This document shows positions 5,723 through 12,461 of a stretch of DNA of 14,473 nt, piece by piece (position 1 is the stretch's first letter; the number at the start of each line of letters is the position of its first letter). Source of the DNA: Novosphingopyxis sp042090735 (lineage in GTDB: Bacteria; Pseudomonadota; Alphaproteobacteria; Sphingomonadales; Sphingomonadaceae); assembly GCA_042090735.1 (NCBI GenBank), contig JBELIU010000054.1:1-14473 (forward strand), given 5' to 3'. A model generated the notes under the pieces. That model searched no databases, was not told the DNA's origin, and saw nothing but the letters and a program-made list of their open reading frames with translations. A program made the position numbers and the translations under genes.

Positions 5723-6859
5723 TCAATAACCGCTGAGTTGCGCCACGCGGTTGGCGTGGTAATTCGCATCGCCCAGAAACTCGGCCAGTGCGCGGTCCCG
5801 CTTCATATACAGGCCGATGTCATATTCGTCGGTCATGCCCATGCCGCCATGCATCTGCACGCCCTCGCGCACCGCAAGATCGCTTGTAGCACCTGCCTTG
5901 GCCTTGGCGATCGAGACCCAGAGCTCCGCATCGTCAGCTCCTTCGTCGAGCAATTGCTGCGCTTTCAACACTGCAGCACGCGCAATTTCCATCTCGCTGT
6001 AGAGATGCGCCGCGCGGTGCTGAAGCGCCTGGAATTCGCCGATCAACCGGCCGAACTGCTTGCGCTCCTTCAGGTAATCCACCGTCATATCCATCGCGCC
6101 GGAGGCAACGCCGATCATCTCCGAAGCAGATCCCACGCGCGTTGCGGCGAGAACCTTTTTGAGGACGCTCCAACCCTGATCGACTTCGCCCACCACCGCG
6201 TCCGCGGTCACTTCGACACCGTCGAATTCGACATGCGCGGCCATGGCGCTGTCGACCAGCCGGGCGCTCTCCATGCTCATGTTCGCAGCATTCTTGTCGA
6301 CGGCGAACAGCGTCAGACCATCGGTCTCTCCCGCCGATCCGCCGGTGCGCGCGGCAACGATCAGCGCGTCCGCGCTGGCGCCCTGCACCACGAACTGCTT
6401 CTTTCCCGAGAGCTTGAAACCATTGCCCGATCGCTCCGCCGTCATCGCAGTCCGTTCCGGCCGGTGCTTCGCGCTTTCATCGATCGCCAGTGCCAGCACG
6501 GTTTCGCCCGCGATGATGCCGGGCAAATATTTTGCGCGCAGATCGGCAGCCGCTTCGTTCAGCGCAGTGACACCCGCCACCGAAGTCGTGAGGAAAGGAG
6601 ACGGCGTCAGATTGCGGCCGATTTCCTCCAGCACGACACCTGCCTCGACATGGCCCATGCCGAGCCCGCCGTCATCCTCGCTCGCCAGGATGCCGGTGAA
6701 GCCCATTTCACCGAACTGTTTCCACAGATCGTGGCTGAAACCGTCCTTGCAATCCATGTCGCGGAACTTGCGCAGATGCGCGACGGGGGCCTGTTCGGCC
6801 ATGAACGGGCGCGCGCTGTCCTGCAGCATTGCCTGATCTTCGTTCAGATAAAGTGGCAT
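5723..6859 (-). CDS. Acyl-CoA dehydrogenase, subunit lacking the catalytic Glu
   Basis: A 378-residue protein of the acyl-CoA dehydrogenase fold: EDDGGLGMGH (61-70), ERKQFGRLIGEFQALQH (265-281) and MHGGMGMTDEYDIGLYMKR (336-354). Where active ACADs have YEGTSEIQ, this one has FLGDANYH (361-368), so the usual base is missing. That pattern is known for the partner subunit in the mycobacterial heteromeric enzymes FadE26-FadE27 and FadE28-FadE29, in which a GDA-type subunit pairs with one that carries the base. The gene lies 132 bp downstream of an ACAD with EGGTSEI, so an alpha2-beta2 enzyme is inferred. ATG 6859 has AAGGA 6 nt upstream (minus); a longer in-frame start would include residues from a repeat and is rejected. 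Such pairs often act on bulky or ring-bearing acyl chains, but the substrate here is unknown. Confidence 0.92.
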   Translation of the reverse strand: MPLYLNEDQAMLQDSARPFMAEQAPVAHLRKFRDMDCKDGFSHDLWKQFGEMGFTGILASEDDGGLGMGHVEAGVVLEEIGRNLTPSPFLTTSVAGVTALNEAAADLRAKYLPGIIAGETVLALAIDESAKHRPERTAMTAERSGNGFKLSGKKQFVVQGASADALIVAARTGGSAGETDGLTLFAVDKNAANMSMESARLVDSAMAAHVEFDGVEVTADAVVGEVDQGWSVLKKVLAATRVGSASEMIGVASGAMDMTVDYLKERKQFGRLIGEFQALQHRAAHLYSEMEIARAAVLKAQQLLDEGADDAELWVSIAKAKAGATSDLAVREGVQMHGGMGMTDEYDIGLYMKRDRALAEFLGDANYHANRVAQLSGY

Positions 6860-6879
6860 TGGGTATCCTTCTAGAAAGT

Positions 6880-6971
6880 CGTCATTGCGAGCGAGGCGCA
6901 GCAATCCAGGGCAGTTGCCGTGCTGCACTCGCCCTGGATTGCCGCGTCGCCTTCGGCTCCTCGCAATGACG
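6880..6971. repeat. Dispersed palindromic repeat, copy 2 (best conserved)
   Basis: A 92-bp imperfect palindrome. It begins CGTCATTGCGAGCGAGGCGC then AGCAATCCAGGG, and ends with CCCTGGATTGC and CTCGCAATGACG; the terminal 12 bases are perfect inverted copies, as is the CAATCCAGGG/CCCTGGATTG core. It fills the gap between two acyl-CoA dehydrogenase genes. With no coding capacity and inverted ends, it looks like a MITE or REP-type element. Confidence 0.82.
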
Positions 6972-6991
6972 TGGAGCCGAAAGGAAAGCGT

Positions 6992-8173
6992 CTACGCCCC
7001 GGGCAGCTCCAGGATGCGCTTGGCGACCACGTTCAGCATGATTTCGCTGGTGCCGCCTTCGATGCTGTTGGCCTTGGTGCGCAGCCAGGCGCGCGGACGC
7101 ACGCCTTCGTTCGAACGCTCGCTTTCCCATTCCAGCGCGTCCGATCCGCCCGCTTCCATAATCAGCGCATGGCGGCGCTTGTTGAGCTCCGTGCCCGCAT
7201 ATTTCAGCATATTGGGCTGCGCGGGATGGCCCTTGCCTGCCTTCATCTCATCGACGAACCGCTCGGACATCGCGGTAAAAGCCAGCGCATCGACGTCGAA
7301 GCGCGCCAATTCGGCACGCAGGATCGGGTCGTCCAGCCGTCCGGAATCGTCCTTACCCACCGCCTCGACCAGCGACGCGCCGAGCGAACCGGCACGGTCT
7401 CCGCCGCCGGTTCCCGAAATCATCTCGCGCTCATGGCCGAGCAGATATTTGGCGACATCCCAGCCGCGATTTTCCTCGCCGACGATCTGGTCCTTGGGCA
7501 CCTTCACATCGTCGAAGAAGGTCTCGCAGAACGGGCTGTTACCGCTGATCAACTTGATCGGCTTCGTCGAGACGCCTTCCGACTCCATGTCGAACAGCAG
7601 GAAGCTGATGCCCTGATATTTGTTCTCTTTGTCGGTGCGCACCAAGCAGAAAATCCAGTCCGCCTTGTCGGCATAGCTGGTCCAGATCTTCTGGCCGTTC
7701 ACCACCCAATGATCGCCCTTGTCCTCGCCATAGGTCTGCAGGGACACGAGATCCGATCCGCTGCCGGGCTCCGAATAGCCTTGGCACCAGCGAATCTCGC
7801 CGCGCGCGATCGGCGGCAGATAATGGCGCTTCTGCTCCTCCGTTCCGAAATGCAGCATGGCGGGCCCGAGCATGGAGATGCCGAAGCTGTTCAGCGGGTT
7901 GCGCGCGTTGATCCGCGCCATTTCCTGCCGCAGGATCTTGGTCTCGGCTGCAGAGAGTCCGCCGCCGCCATATTCCTTGGGCCAGTCCGGCACGGTCCAG
8001 CCGCGCCCCGCCATCGCCTCAAGCCATTGCTTTTGCGCTTCGTTCTTGAAGGTCCAGTTTCGCCCGCCCCAGCAAGCGTCCTTTTCGTCCTTCATGGGCT
8101 CGCGCATTTCCGGCGGGCAGTTTTCCTCCAGCCAGGTACGCGTTTCGGCACGGAATGTTTCCAGATCGGTCAT
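6992..8173 (-). CDS. Acyl-CoA dehydrogenase, catalytic subunit of a probable heteromeric pair
   Basis: A 393-residue acyl-CoA dehydrogenase. W-P-K-E-Y-G-G-G-G (64-72), WCQGYSEPGSGSDL (129-142), NGQKIWTSYADKADW (159-173), and SIEGGTSEIMLNVVAKRILE at the end with the likely base Glu372. The EGGTSEI form with the extra Gly, and the YSEPGSGSDL motif, resemble FadE26/FadE29-type subunits, whose partners lack the base; the next gene encodes just such a partner. ATG 8173 is chosen because AGGAG lies 11 nt upstream on the minus strand, inside any longer version. It is the first gene of the minus-strand arm and faces the transporter gene across 230 bp, so both arms may share a control region. Electrons go to ETF; the acyl substrate is unknown. 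Confidence 0.94.
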   Translation of the reverse strand: MTDLETFRAETRTWLEENCPPEMREPMKDEKDACWGGRNWTFKNEAQKQWLEAMAGRGWTVPDWPKEYGGGGLSAAETKILRQEMARINARNPLNSFGISMLGPAMLHFGTEEQKRHYLPPIARGEIRWCQGYSEPGSGSDLVSLQTYGEDKGDHWVVNGQKIWTSYADKADWIFCLVRTDKENKYQGISFLLFDMESEGVSTKPIKLISGNSPFCETFFDDVKVPKDQIVGEENRGWDVAKYLLGHEREMISGTGGGDRAGSLGASLVEAVGKDDSGRLDDPILRAELARFDVDALAFTAMSERFVDEMKAGKGHPAQPNMLKYAGTELNKRRHALIMEAGGSDALEWESERSNEGVRPRAWLRTKANSIEGGTSEIMLNVVAKRILELPGA

Positions 8174-8403
8174 CGTCTTACTTTCTCCTGCATGCGGCAT
8201 CCTATGCGCCGCGGGCGGCTTGGCCGCAATTGCACCAAATTCGGCCCGTCTGCGCAAGGGCTCGTTTCGTCTTTTCGAAAAAAGGGTATGGCCGATGGGC
8301 GTTGACGCACGCTCGCCCGCGCCTAAGGTGGGCTTGAAGGCGACACGCCACGGGAGGAGAGGCCATCATCGCGCAAGCGGTTCATATCGCGCCCAAGGCC
8401 AAG
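8174..8403. promoter_or_regulatory. Divergent promoter region between the two catabolic arms
   Basis: A 230-bp gap between divergently read genes. It contains a perfect 10-bp palindrome TTTTCGAAAA (8272-8281), a rightward promoter candidate (8302-8329) and a very strong Shine-Dalgarno at 8352-8359. No leftward promoter with good boxes was found. No regulator gene lies next to it, so any repressor or activator is encoded outside the window. Confidence 0.5.
8302..8329 (+). promoter_or_regulatory. Sigma70-type promoter candidate for the transporter arm
   Basis: TTGACG (8302-8307) and TAAGGT (8324-8329) are separated by 16 bp, giving a start near 8336. This is 17 bp before the Shine-Dalgarno at 8352. 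The -35 box is near consensus, the -10 box moderate. Confidence 0.42.
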
Positions 8404-9801
8404 GTGCCGATGGGCACCAAACTTGCTTACGGGTTCGGCGCGGTCGCCTATGGGATCAAGGACAACGGCTTCTCCGTCTTCCTGCTGCTGTTCTATAACC
8501 AGATCGTCGGATTGCCCGCGCAGGCCGTGGGATTGGTGATCGGCCTGGCGCTGATCGCAGATGCATTTATTGATCCCGTCATCGGCAATCTTTCGGACCG
8601 CACCCGCACCAAATGGGGGCGCCGCCATCCCTGGCTCTACGGTTCGGCGCTCCCGATCGCGATCAGCTGGCTGATGCTGTGGAATCCGCCCGAAGCCAGC
8701 ACCGGCGCCACGCTGGGCTATCTGTTCGCCTTCGGGCTTCTGGTACGCGCCTCGCTATCGGCCAACGAAGTGCCGTCGCTGGCGCTGACGCCGGAGCTGA
8801 CGAGCGATTATACGGAGCGCACCCTGGTGGTGCGCTATCGCTTCCTGTTCGGCTGGGTGGGCGGCCTGCTGATGCTGGCGCTGGCCTATGGCGTGATTCT
8901 GGTCCCCTCATCGGACTATCCGGACGGGACGCTGAACCCCGCCGGTTATCCAAGATACGCGCTCGTCGGCGCTCTGATCATGTTCATCTCCGTGCTCGTT
9001 TCGGCGCTGGGCACGCACAAGCGCCTCGCCCGCCCCGTCCCCGGCCGTCCGCCGACGGCGGAGAGCGTGCGCGATATCGTGGCGACGCTGCGCTACAAGC
9101 CGTTCATGGTGGTAATGGTTGCCGCCCTTTTCGGCTATGCGGCGCAGGGGATCACCTTTGCGCTGAGCAATTACCTGCTGGAATTCATCTGGAATTTCTC
9201 GGCCGCTCAGTTCCTGGTCTATGCGCTCGTGCTGTTCCTGAGCGCCTGCGTTGCTTTCGCCGTGATCGCGCCGATTGCCAAGCGTACCTCCAAACAGCGC
9301 GGCGCTGCGGCCACCGCGATAATCGCCGTCATCTTCGGCAGCGGGGCTTACTGGCTGCGCTATTTCGGCATCGCACCGGAGAATGGTTCGCCGCTGCTGC
9401 TGCCGGTCATCCTCAGCCTGATCGGTATCGGCAATGCCGCCTTCATCTCCTCGCTGATCCTCACCGCATCGATGGTCGCCGACGTGACCGATCATGCCGC
9501 GCGCGCCACCGGGAAGCAGACCGAGGGATTGTTCTACGCCGGCTTCTTCTTCGTGCAGAAGTCGGTCACCGGCCTCGGCATCTTCCTGTCGGGCATGATC
9601 CTGGGCGCGGTCGGTTTTCCCGAAAAGGCCGCGCCGGGCACGGTCCCGGACGAGGTTCTGGGACGGCTGATCCTGGTTTACGGCCTGTCGGTCGCGATCT
9701 TGGGGACGCTCTCCGCACTTGCCTATCTGCGCTACCCGCTCTCCGGCCGCGAGGAACCGGACGAAGACGGACTGGCTGCCGTCGCACAGGCGGCGCCATG
9801 A
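8404..9801 (+). CDS. MFS transporter of the GPH (glycoside-pentoside-hexuronide):cation symporter type
   Basis: A 465-residue inner-membrane protein with about 12 hydrophobic helices. The N-terminal KLAYGFGAVAYGIKDNGF and the loop motif DAFIDPVIGNLSDRTRTKWG with GRRHPW (53-77) are the hallmarks of the GPH/MelB branch of the MFS. These import organic solutes with Na+ or H+; many sphingomonad relatives sit in catabolic clusters rather than sugar operons, so the substrate may be the acid degraded here. The start is uncertain: GTG 8404 and ATG 8410 have no good ribosome-binding site, while GGGAGGAG at 8352-8359 points to an in-frame ATC codon at 8365. If that is used the protein has 13 more residues. 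It is the first gene of the plus-strand arm, 97 bp before the ACAD11-like gene. Confidence 0.92.
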   Translation: MPMGTKLAYGFGAVAYGIKDNGFSVFLLLFYNQIVGLPAQAVGLVIGLALIADAFIDPVIGNLSDRTRTKWGRRHPWLYGSALPIAISWLMLWNPPEASTGATLGYLFAFGLLVRASLSANEVPSLALTPELTSDYTERTLVVRYRFLFGWVGGLLMLALAYGVILVPSSDYPDGTLNPAGYPRYALVGALIMFISVLVSALGTHKRLARPVPGRPPTAESVRDIVATLRYKPFMVVMVAALFGYAAQGITFALSNYLLEFIWNFSAAQFLVYALVLFLSACVAFAVIAPIAKRTSKQRGAAATAIIAVIFGSGAYWLRYFGIAPENGSPLLLPVILSLIGIGNAAFISSLILTASMVADVTDHAARATGKQTEGLFYAGFFFVQKSVTGLGIFLSGMILGAVGFPEKAAPGTVPDEVLGRLILVYGLSVAILGTLSALAYLRYPLSGREEPDEDGLAAVAQAAP

Positions 9802-9898
9802 ACCCTTCGCCATACTCAAAGCTGGAAAAGCTCGGCGCCATCTGCCATTTTGCGCGCAAACAACGCACATTCCCCGAATCACGAGAGGATGATCTTCC

Positions 9899-11206
9899 AT
9901 GGATTTTGACCTGACCGAACGCCAGAGCCACTGGCGCGACCGCATCCGCAACTTCATCGAGGACAATGTCCGCCCGGCGGTGCCCGATGTTCAGGCGGAA
10001 ATGGCCGAGGGCGACCGTTGGAAGGTGATCCAGACCATTGAGAAGCTGAAGGAAAAGGCCAAGGCCCAAGGCCTGTGGAACCTCTTCATGCCACCCAATT
10101 CCGGCCAGAGCCATGTCGACGACAGCTTCGAGTTCGACGGACCCGGCCTCAGCAACCTCGAATACGCTCTGTGCGCCGAGGAGATGGGCCGCATCGGCTT
10201 TGCATCGGAAGTGTTCAATTGCTCCGCCCCCGATACCGGCAACATGGAAGTGTTTCATCGGTACGGCACGCGCGAGCAGAAGGACCGCTGGCTGGCGCCG
10301 CTGATGAACGGCGAAATCCGCTCCGCCTTTCTGATGACCGAGCCGGACGTCGCCAGCTCGGATGCCACCAATATCGAATGCCGGATCGAGCGGGACGGCG
10401 ACGACTATGTCATCAATGGCCGCAAATGGTGGAGCTCCGGCGCAGGCGATCCGCGTTGCAAGGTCGCGATCCTGATGGGCAAGACCGATCCCGACGCCAG
10501 CCGCCATTCGCAGCAATCCCAGATTCTCGTGCCACTCGATGCTGAGGGCGTGGATATCGAGCGCTTCTTACCGGTCTTCGGTTATGACGACGCGCCGCAT
10601 GGCCATATGGAAATCGCGCTTAAGGACGTGCGCGTGCCCGCCTCCAACATTATCCTGGGTGAAGGCCGCGGGTTCGAGATTGCGCAGGGGCGCCTCGGGC
10701 CGGGCCGTATCCACCACTGCATGCGCACCATCGGCGTGGCCGAAGAAGCGCTGGAGAAGATGTGCAAGCGCCTGCTGAACCGTACCGCCTTCGGCAAGCT
10801 GATCGCCGAACATAGCGTGTGGGAAGAGCGCGTGGCACGCGCGCGGATCGATATCGACATGAGCCGCCTCCTCTGCCTCAAGGCGGCCGACATGATGGAC
10901 AAGGCCGGCAACAAGGCGGCGCAGGCCGAGATCGCCATGATCAAGGTGCAGGGGCCCAACATGGCGCTGCGCATCATCGACGATGCGATCCAGGCCCATG
11001 GCGGCGGCGGCGTGTCCGAGGATTTCGGCCTTGCCAAGGCTTATGCCGGCCAGCGCACCCTGCGCCTCGCCGATGGTCCGGACGAGGTCCACAACCGCGC
11101 GATCGCCCGGATCGAGCTCGGCAAATATGGCGGCAAGGAAGCGGTGCAGGCCGCCAAGGCCGCACGCGCCCAGCCCGCCGCCGGCATGATGGGGCATTCA
11201 AGCTGA
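9899..11206 (+). CDS. ACAD10/11-like acyl-CoA dehydrogenase (LvaC-like)
   Basis: A 435-residue protein of the acyl-CoA dehydrogenase superfamily: LWNLFMPPNSG (about 60-70), AFLMTEPDVASSDATNI for flavin binding, NGRKWWSSGAGDPRCK, GPGRIHHCMRTIGVAEEALE, NRTAFGKLIAEHSVWEE, and LADGPDEVHNRAIARIELGK near the end. The catalytic position is Asp392 (DGPDEVH) instead of Glu, as in human ACAD10/ACAD11 and their bacterial relatives. In that family the enzyme processes a 4-phosphoacyl-CoA made by an APH-fold kinase, removing phosphate on the way to a normal beta-oxidation intermediate. A kinase of exactly that type lies two genes downstream. ATG 9899 has GAGAGGA at 9883-9889. The C-terminal tail is Ala-rich and unremarkable. 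An ordinary long-chain dehydrogenase role cannot be excluded. Confidence 0.93.
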   Translation: MDFDLTERQSHWRDRIRNFIEDNVRPAVPDVQAEMAEGDRWKVIQTIEKLKEKAKAQGLWNLFMPPNSGQSHVDDSFEFDGPGLSNLEYALCAEEMGRIGFASEVFNCSAPDTGNMEVFHRYGTREQKDRWLAPLMNGEIRSAFLMTEPDVASSDATNIECRIERDGDDYVINGRKWWSSGAGDPRCKVAILMGKTDPDASRHSQQSQILVPLDAEGVDIERFLPVFGYDDAPHGHMEIALKDVRVPASNIILGEGRGFEIAQGRLGPGRIHHCMRTIGVAEEALEKMCKRLLNRTAFGKLIAEHSVWEERVARARIDIDMSRLLCLKAADMMDKAGNKAAQAEIAMIKVQGPNMALRIIDDAIQAHGGGGVSEDFGLAKAYAGQRTLRLADGPDEVHNRAIARIELGKYGGKEAVQAAKAARAQPAAGMMGHSS

Positions 11207-11226
11207 TCCGCGCAATCTAGCATCAC

Positions 11227-11339
11227 CGTCATTGCGGGGACCGCAGCGACGAAGCAATCCAGGGCGGTCATAGCGCAGGCAATTGGAAAGCCGGCGCCAT
11301 CGGACTCCGGATTGCCGTGTCGCCCTCTTCACAATGACG
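11227..11339. repeat. Dispersed palindromic repeat, copy 3
   Basis: It begins CGTCATTGCGGGGACCGCAG, then CGAAGCAATCCAGGGCGG, and ends with CCGGATTGCCGTGTCGCCC and ACAATGACG. The ends and the CAATCC/GGATTG core match copy 2 in inverted form. It fills most of the gap between the ACAD11-like gene and the alcohol dehydrogenase gene; the ribosome-binding site of the latter begins 11 bp beyond it. Confidence 0.72.
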
Positions 11340-11359
11340 TCAGAACTTCAAGGACATTC

Positions 11360-12442
11360 ATGAAAGCAGCCCTCCTCACCAAGCCCAATGCGCCGCTGGA
11401 AATCGTGGACGTGACCGTCGACGATCCGATGCCGCATGAAGTGTTGATCCGCACCGTCGCCTGCGGCGTCTGCCGGTCCGACCTGCATTTCGCCGACGGC
11501 GCATTCCCGCATCCCTTGCCCACCGTGCTCGGCCATGAGGCGGCCGGCGTGGTCGAAAAGGTCGGCAGCGAAGTCACAACGGTGAAGCCGGGCGATCATG
11601 TCGTCACGTTCTTCACGGTGTTCTGCGGGCAGTGCGATCTGTGTCTCACCGGCCACTATACTTTGTGCACCAGCCCCACGATCCGCCGTCCCGACGACGC
11701 ACCGCCCCGGCTTTCGCTGGACGGCGAGCCGCTGGCGCAGTTCATCAATCTCTCGGCCTATGCCGAACAGATGCTGGTACATGAAAATGCCTGCGTTGCC
11801 ATCGACAAGGCGATGCCGCTGGAGAAAGCCGCGCTGCTCGGCTGCGCGGTGCTGACCGGTGCGGGTGCGGTGTTCAACGACAGCCAGGTGAAGCCGGGCG
11901 AGACGGTGGCCGTCATCGGCTGCGGCGGTATCGGCCTCAGTGCCATCAATGCCGCAAAAATTGCCGGCGCGGGCCGTATCGTCGCGATCGATCCGGTCGC
12001 CTCTAAGCGCGATCTGGCGCTGAAATCGGGCGCAACCGATGCGTTCGATCCGATGGAAGACAACGCCACCAAGTCGCTGATGAAGATGAGCGGCGGCGGC
12101 TTCGATTACGCCATCGAATGCGTCGGCCAGCCGGCTACGGCGGAAATGGCGTGGAATATCGTAAAGCGCGGTGGCACGGCCACCATCCTCGGCATGATTG
12201 CGCCGGGCAAATCTGTCTCGATCCCCGGCCCCACCTTCCTTTCCGGCAAGAAGCTGCAAGGATCGCTGCTGGGCGGCTGCGTCCCGCCGATCGACCTGCC
12301 CCGGCTTGTGCAATTCTATCTGAACGGCCAGTTGGAGCTCGACCTGATGGTCGCCGAGGAAATCCGGCTCGAAGGCGTGAACGACGCGCTGGACGCGCTG
12401 CGCAAGGGCGATGCCGTGCGCTCGGTCATCCGGTTCGATTGA
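11360..12442 (+). CDS. Zinc-dependent alcohol dehydrogenase (MDR family)
   Basis: A 360-residue medium-chain dehydrogenase. Catalytic zinc ligands are Cys38 (CGVCRSD), His59-Glu60 (GHE) and Cys162 (LLGCAVLTGAGA). The structural zinc site has four cysteines at 89, 92, 95 and 103. The Rossmann motif GCGGIG (187-192) followed by ...RIVAIDP with Asp indicates NAD+. The layout resembles the class III / mycothiol-dependent / aryl-alcohol dehydrogenase branch (LLGCAVLTGAGAVFN). It should oxidise a primary or secondary alcohol, or work in reverse, in the cytosol. ATG 11360 has AAGGA at 11350-11354. It lies between the ACAD11-like and kinase genes and is followed by the kinase after 19 bp, so a redox step on the hydroxy or keto group of the substrate is inferred; plain alcohol or aldehyde oxidation is the alternative. 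Confidence 0.93.
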   Translation: MKAALLTKPNAPLEIVDVTVDDPMPHEVLIRTVACGVCRSDLHFADGAFPHPLPTVLGHEAAGVVEKVGSEVTTVKPGDHVVTFFTVFCGQCDLCLTGHYTLCTSPTIRRPDDAPPRLSLDGEPLAQFINLSAYAEQMLVHENACVAIDKAMPLEKAALLGCAVLTGAGAVFNDSQVKPGETVAVIGCGGIGLSAINAAKIAGAGRIVAIDPVASKRDLALKSGATDAFDPMEDNATKSLMKMSGGGFDYAIECVGQPATAEMAWNIVKRGGTATILGMIAPGKSVSIPGPTFLSGKKLQGSLLGGCVPPIDLPRLVQFYLNGQLELDLMVAEEIRLEGVNDALDALRKGDAVRSVIRFD

Positions 12443-12461
12443 TGGCGTCGGAGACAAGCGA

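Noticed and set aside
6920..8305. 461-codon plus-strand open frame opposite an acyl-CoA dehydrogenase
   Set aside because: It begins inside a dispersed repeat and has no motif; the minus frame is a clear ACAD.
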